DNA from: Brevibacterium antiquum CNRZ 918
GTDB lineage: Bacteria; Actinomycetota; Actinomycetes; Actinomycetales; Brevibacteriaceae
DNA: 64,000 nucleotides
Direction: 5' to 3'
Assembly (NCBI RefSeq): GCF_900169145.1
Contig: NZ_FXZD01000009.1
Span: 1 to 64,000 of the forward strand
Shown here one piece after another: positions 17,732-26,200 of the stretch (positions are counted from its first letter, which is position 1; the number at the start of each line of letters is the position of its first letter). Under the pieces are notes generated by a model. The model was not told the DNA's origin and did no database searches. It saw only the letters and a program-made list of their open reading frames with translations. Position numbers and translations under genes: made by a program.

Positions 17732-18751
17732 ATGACAAGCAACTACGAGATTTACGAACTCGGTGACTTCGAACTCCAATCTGGGATGACGGTTGAGTCT
17801 GCGAAGTTGGCATACGAAACATTCGGAGAGCTCAACGCTGAGAAGAGCAACGCGATCGTCTACCCCACCTGGTATTCAGGATTCATTGCTGACAACTTCT
17901 GGCTGGTCGGTGAGGGCATGGGCCTGGACCCGAAGAAGTATTTCATCATCATCCCGGCTTTGTTCGGTAACGGTGAATCTTCTTCCCCCAGCAACACACC
18001 GAAGCCACGCAATGGCTCTCGATTCCCTGACTGCACGTTCTATGACAACGTCAGGGCGCAGCACCAGCTCGTGACTGAACACTTCGGCATCGAACATCTG
18101 CGACTCGTGTTGGGTTGGTCCATGGGCGCCGGCCAAACATATCAGTGGGGCGTGCAGTACCCGGACATGATGGACGGACTCATCCCATTCTGTGGGTCGC
18201 CCAAGACGTCCCCGAACAACATCGTATTCCTGAACTCGCTAGAAGCTGCGCTCACCGCCGACGCGGCTTGGCATAACGGATGGTACGACCAGCAGCCCGA
18301 CGTGGGCCTTCGCGCATTCGCCCGTGTGTGCTCGGGCTGGGGTCTATCCGCACAATTCTACTGGGACGAGGCGTGGCGCCAGCTCGGGTATGCGACCCTC
18401 GACGACTTTCTGGTGGGCTTCTGGGAGGGGCATTTTCTCCAGCGCGACGCCAACAATCTGCTGACAATGTTATGGACGTGGAAGCATGGGGACGTCGGCA
18501 ACACGACCGGCTTCGGCGGCGACACCAACAAGGCACTCGGCGCCATCAAGGTGCCACTGATCCAGATGCCGGCCCACGAGGACCGGTACTTCGCCCCGGA
18601 AGAGGAAAAGCGTGCGGGTGAGTTCATCAAGGGCAGTGAGTTCAGAGAGATACCTGGAGTCTGGGGCCACTTCGCCGGCATCGGCGCGAATCCCACCGAC
18701 ACCGAATTCATCGATCGCGCGGTCAAGGAAATCTTGGGAGGCTCAGAGTAG
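17732..18751 (+). CDS. MetX-like alpha/beta-fold hydrolase/acyltransferase
   Basis: 339-aa protein of the homoserine O-acetyltransferase-like branch of alpha/beta hydrolases. The nucleophile elbow is GWSMGAGQ with Ser130. The oxyanion stretch is VYPTWYSGF (43-51), the acid is expected in PAHEDRYFAPEEE, and the His is in GVWGHFAG. MetX proper carries the lid and a GGSMGG elbow, so this is a relative rather than a certain methionine enzyme. Codon use looks less GC-rich than in the neighbours and no metY or other sulfur gene adjoins. Possibly acquired together with the alcohol dehydrogenase downstream. Confidence 0.75.
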   Translation: MTSNYEIYELGDFELQSGMTVESAKLAYETFGELNAEKSNAIVYPTWYSGFIADNFWLVGEGMGLDPKKYFIIIPALFGNGESSSPSNTPKPRNGSRFPDCTFYDNVRAQHQLVTEHFGIEHLRLVLGWSMGAGQTYQWGVQYPDMMDGLIPFCGSPKTSPNNIVFLNSLEAALTADAAWHNGWYDQQPDVGLRAFARVCSGWGLSAQFYWDEAWRQLGYATLDDFLVGFWEGHFLQRDANNLLTMLWTWKHGDVGNTTGFGGDTNKALGAIKVPLIQMPAHEDRYFAPEEEKRAGEFIKGSEFREIPGVWGHFAGIGANPTDTEFIDRAVKEILGGSE

Positions 18752-19036
18752 GTTGTTTCGTCACATGGGCATCGGTCAGTCCTTCGCGCATTCAGACCCC
18801 GCAGACCCCGCGCGCGTGGCTTGACAGGCCGTACTAGGGCAACAGCTCTCATCGGGTCGTAGCCAGAAGTGTCTTCAAACGACTCAACACGGCGACCCAG
18901 ATCTGGGGTCTACCAGCGCTTAGGTCGCCGACCCGTATGGCGGGCCGGCAATCCAAACCCTGGTAGAGGCTGTAAACACCGCAATCAGACCCCATGTCGG
19001 GACTGAACGGTCGTCAGCTCCCAGCGAGCATGCGCA
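18752..19036. other. Intergenic region between convergent genes
   Basis: 285 bp between the MetX-like gene and the alcohol dehydrogenase. No gene is visible. A perfect 12-bp palindrome, CCCAGATCTGGG, lies at 18897-18908 but has no loop or T-run. Confidence 0.35.
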
Positions 19037-20089
19037 TTAGAAGGCGGTGATGATGTTGAATCCTTTGGTTTTGAACTCCGACATCCTGCTGAATACCTCG
19101 TTCACATCCTCGAGTCCAACTTCCCGTTCGACCAGGGCCTGGGGATTAAGACGTCCCTGAGCTACAAGAGACAGCAGGCCCGGGAATTTCGGCTGGGGGT
19201 TACCGAAACTTCCGACGAGCTCGATTTCGGCGGCGGTGATCGCGTCGATGGGGACCTGTGCCATCCCCTGTTCATCAGAGCCGGTTAGACCCACCTGGAC
19301 ATGGCGTCCGCCCTTGCGGATCGAATTGATCGAGTTGGAGATGGTCTCCTGGATCCCCAGTGCGTCGATCCCTACGTGGGCGCCTCCAGCGGTAATTTCT
19401 TTGATGGCCTCAGGTACGTCCTCAGTCCGTGAATTAACCACCGCGTTTGCCCCAGCATCGCGGGCTTGCTGCAGCTTGTCGTCACTGATGTCAACGGCGA
19501 TGACCTGTGCACCAACAGCGGCGGCGACTTGGATCGCCGAGAGGCCAACACCACCGGCACCCTGCACCGCGACCCAGTCACCAGGTGACACCTGGCCCCG
19601 ATCGATAGCGTGGAACCCGGTCATGTACCTGCAGCCAAGCGCGGCAGCCGCGGTCGAGCTGACGTTCTCGGGTAGCGAGATCAGGTTGGTTTCCGCTTGG
19701 GTGACCAGCAGATACTCCGCGTAACTACCGTCCCAACCACCAAATCCATATACCGCTACATTGAGGCACAGATTCGGACGTCCGGCCCGACAGAATTCAC
19801 AGCGACCACAACCATGGTGGAATGGTGCTGTCACCTTGTCGCCCTCACGGAACGAACTGACGTTCTTGCCCACAGAGACGACTTCCCCGCCGAACTCGTG
19901 TCCAAGAACTGCCGGAAGCTCGAGTCCGAGTCCGATCCACTTCCAGTCGCCTTGCCATCCGTGCCAGTCACTGCGACAGATACCCGATGCCTGGACTCTC
20001 AGCACCGCATCTTCGGGGCCCGGAGTCGGGTCCTTGACTTCTTCTACGACTAGGGGCTGATTGGCTTCTTTGACTACAGCTGCTCGCAT
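19037..20089 (-). CDS. Zinc-dependent alcohol dehydrogenase
   Basis: 350-aa medium-chain dehydrogenase. The catalytic zinc ligands are Cys38 (SGICRSDWHGW) and His63-Glu64 (LGHEFGGEV). The four structural-zinc cysteines (94, 97, 100 and 108) are all present. The NAD site is VQGAGGVGLSAIQVAAAVGA (about 170-190), with Asp of VIAVDIS favouring NAD over NADP. A substrate class (primary or aromatic alcohol) cannot be assigned. The ATG at 20089 follows GGAGGG at 20099-20104. Two strong palindromes lie directly upstream, so expression is probably tightly repressed. No regulator gene is adjacent. Confidence 0.92.
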   Translation of the reverse strand: MRAAVVKEANQPLVVEEVKDPTPGPEDAVLRVQASGICRSDWHGWQGDWKWIGLGLELPAVLGHEFGGEVVSVGKNVSSFREGDKVTAPFHHGCGRCEFCRAGRPNLCLNVAVYGFGGWDGSYAEYLLVTQAETNLISLPENVSSTAAAALGCRYMTGFHAIDRGQVSPGDWVAVQGAGGVGLSAIQVAAAVGAQVIAVDISDDKLQQARDAGANAVVNSRTEDVPEAIKEITAGGAHVGIDALGIQETISNSINSIRKGGRHVQVGLTGSDEQGMAQVPIDAITAAEIELVGSFGNPQPKFPGLLSLVAQGRLNPQALVEREVGLEDVNEVFSRMSEFKTKGFNIITAF

Positions 20090-20110
20090 CGAACTGATCC
20101 CTCCATGATT

Positions 20111-20132
20111 TGTGAAACATCGATGTTCCACA
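20111..20132. promoter_or_regulatory. 22-bp operator-like palindrome before the alcohol dehydrogenase
   Basis: TGTG-A-AACATC followed by GATGTT-C-CACA is a 22-bp palindrome with a single mismatched pair (ten of eleven pairs match). It starts 22 bp upstream of the ATG and directly abuts the ribosome binding site, a position where a repressor would block transcription. Confidence 0.65.
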
Positions 20133-20135
20133 TTG

Positions 20136-20152
20136 CTTAACCGAACGTTAAG
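20136..20152. promoter_or_regulatory. Second inverted repeat before the alcohol dehydrogenase
   Basis: CTTAAC-CGAAC-GTTAAG, perfect 6+5+6 inverted repeat, only 3 bp upstream of the 22-bp palindrome. Its sequence is different, so it may bind a second regulator or overlap the promoter. Confidence 0.5.
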
Positions 20153-20159
20153 GGTGTCG

Positions 20160-20540
20160 CTCCATTTAGACTGAAGTGACTGAAACGGCCCTCGAAGAGT
20201 CGGTGCCACATAGTATCACGCGGCTCTACGGCGACCGGGTCTCCGGCTTTGGAGCGGAGCATTCCGGTGGTGCCCTGTGGTCACTCGATGGTGGCCTTTT
20301 CAACAATATTGGTTGTGCCGTGATCTTAGTGTCCAAGACGTCTCGTCGGCTCCGAGAATCCATGCTTCTGTACTTTCGTGCTCCCGTGCTTTCGTGCTGT
20401 GTTGAATCTTGCGTCACCCCGGAATATCCCAGCGCTTTTCCACCGGCGGCACACACCTTCGTTCAGTATCCGGGCCACTCACCATTTCGAACTCCGACAT
20501 AGAGTGATCCACGTTCGCCGCCGCTGACGGGTGAAGCTCA
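20160..20540. other. Region without a recognisable gene
   Basis: About 380 bp on the upstream side of the alcohol dehydrogenase. Reading frames exist on both strands but none has a family pattern, a ribosome binding site or actinobacterial codon bias. Probably decayed or regulatory sequence. Confidence 0.4.
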
Positions 20541-20727
20541 TACCTCGGGCACCGAAGGACAGGGAGATCTCGCGCATTCGCGTCGGATCGGTCGTGCGTG
20601 CGCTGACGAGCGCTCAGGCGTCGATCCCCTGGTTGACGGCAACACCCAACCCATCGAGCACGCGGGCGCCGCGCTCCTTCACCTCCCTGAGCAGCTGAGC
20701 CTTTGAAGAGATCGACACCGCACACAT
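20541..20727 (-). pseudogene. Decayed C-terminal fragment of a shikimate/quinate dehydrogenase
   Basis: One frame (20727 to a stop at 20614) reads KAQLLREVKERGARVLDGLG and then VAVNQGIDA. This matches the end of AroE-type shikimate dehydrogenases, where a T-x-LL-x-A-x-x-x-G-A-x-x-x-DG-G-M-L-V-x-Q segment is followed by the ligand-binding helix. Just past the stop, another frame gives TDPTRMREISLSFG, resembling the final (P)D-x-x-RM-R-x-x-F helix. I infer a frameshifted and truncated remnant. The rest of the gene is not present upstream. Confidence 0.45.
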
Positions 20728-21007
20728 GGCACACTCGCACTGAGGAGCGCAGTGCACTGCCGCATGTGGTCGAAGCGCCACGCGATCAGTTTCGCAACGA
20801 CGAGTTGCGTCGCGGGCCGCGGAATCGGCTCATTTGTTGAGGCCTCCCCGGACCACGTGACCATGGACGGCGAGGACCTCGAATCCGGAATTCGGTGCAT
20901 CCGAGACTCCCATCAGGCTGAATGCGCAGCATCGGAAGAATGGGCCGCTGTTCGCGCAGCCGGGGTGGCTTCTGGCAGGTTCCGGGTTCTTCTGGCAGGG
21001 TAAGACC
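20728..21007. other. Region without a recognisable gene
   Basis: 280 bp between the AroE-like fragment and the small HTH gene. Short frames on both strands show no family resemblance. May contain the promoter of the HTH gene. Confidence 0.35.
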
Positions 21008-21322
21008 ATGAGCAATGAACAGATCTTCGACGGGCCGCTGGCTCGCTCAGCCCGTGCCCTGGTTCGCGTATCCGCCAAGGATGTTGCGTCCACAGCCGAT
21101 GTGAAGAAGTCCGAACTCAAGGACTTCGAGAAGGGACGCGACGACCTCACCGAACAGCAGGAGCACCGCGTTCTCGAAGCTCTCGAAGAATTCGGCGCCA
21201 GGTTCGTCCGCGATGACTCCCACGGCGGCTACGGAGTGCGCCTGAAGTTCAACCGCGCCAAGGTCCGCGCCATCGAGCGCTGGGAAGACGAAGGCGGAAC
21301 TTCCGCCGACGATGACGTCTGA
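21008..21322 (+). CDS. Small XRE-like helix-turn-helix protein
   Basis: 104-aa protein. Residues 10-55 fit an XRE-type helix-turn-helix (ARALVRVSAKDVASTADVKK, then SELKDFEKGR). The later part (FGARFVRDDSHGGYGVRLKF) matches the tail seen in short phage-like regulators that end with an EFI-x-x-x-G-x-GVRL motif. No sensor domain. The ribosome binding site (GCAGGG, about 20996-21001) is weak. Ends in the shared terminator before gap. Target unknown. Confidence 0.7.
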   Translation: MSNEQIFDGPLARSARALVRVSAKDVASTADVKKSELKDFEKGRDDLTEQQEHRVLEALEEFGARFVRDDSHGGYGVRLKFNRAKVRAIERWEDEGGTSADDDV

Positions 21323-21338
21323 GACCACCTGGGAACAC

Positions 21339-21383
21339 AGAAATTGCCCCGACCGCGCGATGTGCACGATCGGGGCAATTTCT
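21339..21383. terminator. Bidirectional terminator between HTH gene and gap
   Basis: Perfect 14-bp stem, AGAAATTGCCCCGA (21339-21352) with 21370-21383, loop of 17 nt. The T-rich arm end (TTTCTT on plus, AAAT/TTTCTG on minus) suits termination from both convergent genes. Confidence 0.85.
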
Positions 21384-21398
21384 TGTCTCGCTGGAAAG

Positions 21399-22394
21399 TC
21401 AGCCCTTCGCGATGAGCTCCAAGTTGTCGACGACACGGTTAGAGAAGCCCCACTCGTTGTCGTACCAAGCGACGACCTTGACCCGCTTGCCCTCGACGCG
21501 AGTCAGTGCGGAGTCGAAGATCGAAGACGCGGCCTGGCCGACGATGTCGCTTGAGACGACCGGTTCGGTCTCGTACTCGAGGATGCCCTTGAGCTCTCCG
21601 TCGGCAGCCGTGCGGTAGGCGTCGAGCACCTCGTCGCGGGTGACCTCACGGGAGACTGTGGTGTTGATCTCGACGATGGAGCCCACCGGCACGGGGACCC
21701 GTATGGCGTCGCCGCTGAGCTTGCCCTCGAGCTGCGGAAGCACGAGGCCGATGGCCTTGGCAGCCCCTGTCGACGTCGGGATGATGTTCGCCGCGGCGGC
21801 GCGGGCACGACGGGGATCCTTGTGTGGCCCGTCCTGCAGGTTCTGGTCACCGGTGTAGGCGTGGACGGTGGTCATGAAGCCCTGTTCGATGCCGGCCAGG
21901 TCATCGAGGACCTTGGCCAAGGGGGCCAAAGCGTTCGTGGTGCAAGACGCGTTCGAAATGATGGTGTGTTCGGGCTTGTAGGCTTCGGTGTTCACACCGT
22001 AGGCCAGCGTGACGTCTGCACCCTTGGAGGGCGCACTGACGAGGACCTTCTTCGCACCGGCGGTGATGTGCGCCCGAGCTTTGTCGGACTTGGTGAAGCG
22101 TCCCGTGGATTCCAGGACCACGTCGACGTTCATCTGAGACCAGGGCAGATCTGCAGGGTTCTTCTCGGCTAGGACCTTGATCGGCTTTCCGTCGATGATG
22201 ATCTCATCGCCTGAGACCTCGACTGGGAATCCGAAGCGGCCCAGCGTGGTGTCGAACTTGAGCAGCCTGGCCAGGTCTTCGACAGGGCCGAGGTCATTGA
22301 TGGCGACGACCTCCAGGTCACTGCCGCGTTCTTTCAGAGCGCGCAGCGTGCTGCGTCCGATACGACCGAAACCGTTGATGGCGATGCGAGTCAA
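21399..22394 (-). CDS. gap: Glyceraldehyde-3-phosphate dehydrogenase
   Basis: 331-aa GAPDH, converting glyceraldehyde 3-phosphate to 1,3-bisphosphoglycerate. Rossmann motif INGFGRIGRS at 6-15, catalytic Cys151 in SNASCTTN, catalytic His in TTVHAYTGDQNLQDGPH, and WYDNEWGFSNRVVD near the end. The start is TTG 22394 with AAGGAG (22400-22405) 5 nt upstream. The GTG at 22400 overlaps that Shine-Dalgarno and is excluded. The gene stands alone rather than in a gap-pgk-tpi operon, so it may be an additional isozyme. Confidence 0.95.
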   Translation of the reverse strand: MTRIAINGFGRIGRSTLRALKERGSDLEVVAINDLGPVEDLARLLKFDTTLGRFGFPVEVSGDEIIIDGKPIKVLAEKNPADLPWSQMNVDVVLESTGRFTKSDKARAHITAGAKKVLVSAPSKGADVTLAYGVNTEAYKPEHTIISNASCTTNALAPLAKVLDDLAGIEQGFMTTVHAYTGDQNLQDGPHKDPRRARAAAANIIPTSTGAAKAIGLVLPQLEGKLSGDAIRVPVPVGSIVEINTTVSREVTRDEVLDAYRTAADGELKGILEYETEPVVSSDIVGQAASSIFDSALTRVEGKRVKVVAWYDNEWGFSNRVVDNLELIAKG

Positions 22395-22588
22395 TGTCAC
22401 TCCTTGGGAGGGGGTCTGTATGTGGGTACACTCCTATAGTCTCGCGTTCAGACGGCAGATGACAGTGGCCATAGAGACATTCTGCGCAAGGTTCTCGCCA
22501 GACGTATTGCCAGATGTCGAAAGTATTTGGCCAGCCGTTTCGCAGGGCTCCGAAGTAGTTGAAGAAGCGCGACTTCTCGGCTGGATTC

Positions 22589-23626
22589 TCAGCCGGAGAA
22601 CGTGTGCCGATATTCGTTGGGAGAGGTCGAGAGGATGCGTTGGAAGTGCATGCGCAGGTTCGCTCCGGTGCCCAGTCCTACCTGGTCAGCGATCTGCTCG
22701 ATCCCTAGGTCGCTGTTCTCGAGAAGTTCCCTGGCCAGATCGACACGGGCCCTGAGCACCCACTGCATCGGCGTGTATCCGGTGTCGTCGACGAAGCGAC
22801 GTGAGAACGTGCGCACGGAGACTCCCGCGTTTGCTGCGAGGTCCGTCAGTGTCAGTGATTCGCCGAGGTGCTGCAGGGCCCATTCCCGGGTGTCGGCGAA
22901 GACCTCGCCGAGGGGATCGGGGACGCTGCGCGGCACATATTGAGCCTGCCCTGCACTGCGGTAGGCGGCCGCAACCAACCGGCGGGCGACTTGGTTGGAC
23001 AGTCCCACTCCGTGGTCGCGGCGGATGAGGTGGAGGCAGAGATCGATCGCAGAGGCTGCTCCCGCCGAGGTCAGCAGGGCTCCTTCATCAATGAACAGGA
23101 CGTTCTCGTCGACCTCGATCGAGGGATAGCGTCGGGCCAGTTCCTTCGCTGTCGACCAGTGGGTCGTGGCTCGCCGTCCCGCGAGCAGACCGGTGCGTGC
23201 CAGGACGAAGGTACCGGTCGAGATCGCAGCGATCCGGGCGCCGCGTTCGAACGCAGAGAGCAGAGCACCGACAACGGCTGCTGATGGCTCATCGTCGACG
23301 ACCGAGGTGGCACCGGGGATGACGATCGTGTCTGCCGATTCCAGCGCGTCGAGTCCGACATCGACGCAGTAGGAGAGACCGTCGGCTCCGGTGACCAGTC
23401 CCGGGGCGTCCCCGCAGATGTCAACCGAGTACGGCCAGGTTCCACCGGGGAGGATGCCGCTCGGGTTCACCGATGCGGTGGGGCTGACCGCATTGGAGCC
23501 GCGGCCGAAGACCTGGACCGGGACTCCGAGATCAATGGCAGACACCCCGTCCAGAGCCAGCACGAGAATTCGGTGAGTCTGCAGGCGGGGTGTTCTGCGC
23601 AGTGAGGTTCGGGAGTCATCAGTCAT
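22589..23626 (-). CDS. GlxA-type AraC family regulator (DJ-1/PfpI + AraC HTH)
   Basis: 345-aa regulator. Residues about 17-200 form a DJ-1/PfpI-like amidotransferase fold (HRILVLALDGVSAIDLGVPV, then DTIVIPGATS). The nucleophile-elbow position reads AISTGTFVLA, with Thr instead of the catalytic Cys, so it is a sensor rather than an enzyme. The C-terminal 95 residues carry two AraC helix-turn-helix motifs (LTDLAANAGVSVRTFSRRFV and IEQIADQVGLGTGANLRMHF). GlxA relatives control amino acid, carnitine or amine catabolism. The target is unclear; the AhpD-like gene next to it is a candidate. Confidence 0.9.
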   Translation of the reverse strand: MTDDSRTSLRRTPRLQTHRILVLALDGVSAIDLGVPVQVFGRGSNAVSPTASVNPSGILPGGTWPYSVDICGDAPGLVTGADGLSYCVDVGLDALESADTIVIPGATSVVDDEPSAAVVGALLSAFERGARIAAISTGTFVLARTGLLAGRRATTHWSTAKELARRYPSIEVDENVLFIDEGALLTSAGAASAIDLCLHLIRRDHGVGLSNQVARRLVAAAYRSAGQAQYVPRSVPDPLGEVFADTREWALQHLGESLTLTDLAANAGVSVRTFSRRFVDDTGYTPMQWVLRARVDLARELLENSDLGIEQIADQVGLGTGANLRMHFQRILSTSPNEYRHTFSG

Positions 23627-23731
23627 GATTGCTCTTCAGTCTAGGCAATCAACTCGCCAAGGCCATCAGCGAGTTCGAGCATTCGAGGACCAGATCCGAC
23701 TCCCGAGTCCAACTCAACTGTGGTTGTGGAC

Positions 23732-24076
23732 TCAGCTGTGGTCGTGGACTCCGGTGAGCTTGAAGCCGAGGCGTCCGTGAGCGAATGCGCCCCCGGCCCG
23801 AATCGCCGAGGCGGTCCATGCGGTCTCTGCCAGCTCGGTCTCCGAGGCGCCGGCTTTGACCGCTGCGTTCGAGTGTGCATCGATGCAGTAGGCGCACTGG
23901 GTTGTCAGTCCGACGGCATAGGCGATGAGCTCACGGTACTTCAGCGGGATCTCACGCCCATCCTCGGCGAAGACGGCATTGTTGAAATCGCCGAAGGCCT
24001 TGAGGATGTCCGGGGTGGTCTCCTTATAGGCCTTGTCGTATTTTCCATCGCCTTCGCGATCGAAGAAATCAGTCAT
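23732..24076 (-). CDS. Carboxymuconolactone decarboxylase/AhpD-like protein
   Basis: 114-aa helical protein of the AhpD-like family. The redox signature CxxCxxxH is present (Cys61, Cys64, His68 in QCAYCIDAHSNAAVKAG), preceded by LKYRELIAYAVGLTT. Such proteins act as small peroxidases or disulfide reductases in oxidative defence; the presence of the Cys pair argues for a redox role and against a lactone decarboxylase. Transcribed in the same direction as the GlxA-type gene, 105 bp away. Confidence 0.85.
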   Translation of the reverse strand: MTDFFDREGDGKYDKAYKETTPDILKAFGDFNNAVFAEDGREIPLKYRELIAYAVGLTTQCAYCIDAHSNAAVKAGASETELAETAWTASAIRAGGAFAHGRLGFKLTGVHDHS

Positions 24077-24189
24077 GGTGCGCTACCTCCTGGGATCGAA
24101 ATCGTTCCAAGTCATGACGCTACTGCCAGAGGCAAGGGGATGCATCCGTTTTCGTCATACGAGGACGGACACCGGGACATGAACGCCGG

Positions 24190-25887
24190 TCAGAAGATGC
24201 CGGGCTGAGCCGCGAATGGCTGCGGAGCGATGCTTGGTGCGGCAGCAGCCGGCGCAGCGACATTCGGAATGATGGTGCCTGCTGCGGCAGCGCTGGGAAC
24301 TGCAGCGTTCGGAGCTGCGGCGTTCGGAGCTGCGGCGGCGGGAGCGGCTGCAGCGTTAGAAGCTGCGGCAGCATCTGAGACTGCCGGCGGCACAGTCTGG
24401 GATCCCTCCGTCCGGGGAACCGCCTCGGCGATGGCCTCGAACATGGCCAGGGTGCCGTGCTGGTGGGCCAGGCTCACCGGCTGCGGATCGCTGGAGAGCT
24501 TGACGCCTACGGTCTGGGTGGCGCGGTCGATGTAGAGCATCTGGCCGTGGATGCCGATGCCGATGACCACGTCACGGCTGGCCGAGGGCACCCAGAACTG
24601 GCTGCGGTACATCCCACCCGGGTAGGACCGCCCGGAGGGAGAATCGGCGAAGACCTGGGCGGAATCGGCCGCACCGGTGAAGATGTCATCGATCCACTGA
24701 CCCGACAGGACACGCTCCCCCTCGGCTGTGGTGCCGCCTCGGGCGATCATCTCACCGAACCGGGCCAGGTCGCGCAGAGTGCTGCTGATGGCGCCGTCGG
24801 CAATCGACCCGCCCCAGCGGTCCTGGCAGACCTGGGCGGCATGGGCGGCCCCGATCTTCGACCATACGTATTCGCTGGCGATGACGGAGAAGGGCTGCCC
24901 GACGACGGATTCGCAGATCCAGGCCAGGACGTCGGTCTCGCAGCTGCGGTAGACGAAGGGACCACCGTGCTCGCGTTCGCTGCTCAGGCCCATGAGGAAG
25001 TTCTTGATCCCGTGCGCCGAGGTGGCTGTCCGTGGCGCGAAATCGACCGCTTCGAACAGGGCCCGGATCTCGGATCCCTCCTTGAGGTATTCCTCGGAGA
25101 ATTTGATGCCCGATCGCATGTCGAGGAGATCGCGGATCGTCGCCCCGGCATAGCCGCTCTTGGACAGTGCGGGAACGCGCGTGGTGACCAGATCGTCCGG
25201 AGACAGATGGCCAGCGTCGGTGAGGGCGCCGATGACCGCAGAGACGATGGACTTGCTGATCGAGAACAGCATGTGCTGGCGGGCCGGCTTCATCGGCCAG
25301 GCGTATTCCTCTGCCAGCGCGACGCCGTCGCGGGCAACCAGCCAGGCATCGGTGAATGTGTCGGCCAGAACGTCACCGACGGTCGACCAACTCTTATCAG
25401 CACCGGACCACTTCTCACGGTCGATAGGCACGGGGCGGAAATCATTCTCTTCGGTCACGAGGTCACGAACCGGGCCGATGCCGCGCGGAATGCCGCCGAC
25501 AGGGAAGAGCTCTTCCATCCGAGTCAGTGAGAACGCGAAGTACTCCGGCCATTTCCACGAGTCCAGGTCGATGCGTTCGAGAATCGCCTCGGAGGGATCA
25601 ACGATGGCATCTTCACTCGCCGAGGTGAGGTCGCCGGCACGCGGCAGCGGCAGCACGTCACTTGGAGGTTCGGCTCCATCTGTGGGCAGTTCGGCTGGAT
25701 CCGCTGGGGGCTGGGTGGAACCGTCTTGGAGTTCGACTCCAGCGGCCCGGGGTTCGCCCGGGTCGGCCTGGTCACCAGTCTGCTGGGACTGCGTTGCAAT
25801 GCCTTTGGTGTTTCCCGAGAGTGCGCCGACGCGGCGTACGCCTGATTCGTCGACAGAACCGGGCAGGGTCTTGTCCCAATCTGCCAT
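24190..25887 (-). CDS. NylB-like serine hydrolase with Ala/Pro-rich tail
   Basis: 565-aa protein of the beta-lactamase/class C fold. The Ser-x-x-Lys motif is FSISKS (Ser209, Lys212) and the catalytic Tyr is expected at Tyr313 (FVYRSCETDVLAW), the layout of 6-aminohexanoate-dimer hydrolase and its relatives. Residues 20-100 are polar and probably disordered. The last 60 residues are an Ala/Pro/Asn low-complexity tail built of AAPNAAAPNAAVPSAAA-like units. No signal peptide is seen, so it looks cytosolic. The natural substrate is probably an amide or ester; nylon oligomer activity should not be assumed. Confidence 0.82.
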   Translation of the reverse strand: MADWDKTLPGSVDESGVRRVGALSGNTKGIATQSQQTGDQADPGEPRAAGVELQDGSTQPPADPAELPTDGAEPPSDVLPLPRAGDLTSASEDAIVDPSEAILERIDLDSWKWPEYFAFSLTRMEELFPVGGIPRGIGPVRDLVTEENDFRPVPIDREKWSGADKSWSTVGDVLADTFTDAWLVARDGVALAEEYAWPMKPARQHMLFSISKSIVSAVIGALTDAGHLSPDDLVTTRVPALSKSGYAGATIRDLLDMRSGIKFSEEYLKEGSEIRALFEAVDFAPRTATSAHGIKNFLMGLSSEREHGGPFVYRSCETDVLAWICESVVGQPFSVIASEYVWSKIGAAHAAQVCQDRWGGSIADGAISSTLRDLARFGEMIARGGTTAEGERVLSGQWIDDIFTGAADSAQVFADSPSGRSYPGGMYRSQFWVPSASRDVVIGIGIHGQMLYIDRATQTVGVKLSSDPQPVSLAHQHGTLAMFEAIAEAVPRTEGSQTVPPAVSDAAAASNAAAAPAAAAPNAAAPNAAVPSAAAAGTIIPNVAAPAAAAPSIAPQPFAAQPGIF

Positions 25888-26200
25888 AGTCCGCCTCCAC
25901 CCGTCTCGATCTGCATGGTCTGCCGATCTGCATGGAAGAGCCTACCTGCAGGAGAGGAACCGGCACAGTCGAGTTCGCATTCCAGAGCACAATCCGAACC
26001 ACATCGCGTCGGGTGACAAGCCTGCCACCAGGCCCGTCATCGCAATCGGTTACTTATCAGTTATTCAAGTTACATCATGGCGACGGCGGCTCGTTCCCTA
26101 CGTGGCGGACGTGCAAGTCTCGAGCTTGGCCTATGGCTCTTCTGTCGGTCCCACCTCTACCCTGGGAACGAACGAACATCTCAGCGAGGAGAATTCGACA
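25888..26200. other. Divergent promoter region
   Basis: 313 bp between the serine hydrolase and the SRPBCC gene, without a gene. An AT-rich patch at about 26045-26080 contains two GTTAC words 24 bp apart and is the best promoter candidate. AGGAGAA (26187-26193) is the ribosome binding site for the ATG at 26201. Confidence 0.4.

Noticed and set aside
18897..18908. Palindrome CCCAGATCTGGG as an operator
   Set aside because: It lies between convergent genes, far from any start codon, and has no second copy nearby.
20752..21003. 83-codon plus-strand frame before the HTH gene
   Set aside because: No family pattern, and its composition does not resemble the coding sequence around it.
24457..25530. 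357-codon plus-strand frame opposite the serine hydrolase
   Set aside because: Composition is that of antisense high-GC DNA and the hydrolase motifs lie on the minus strand.
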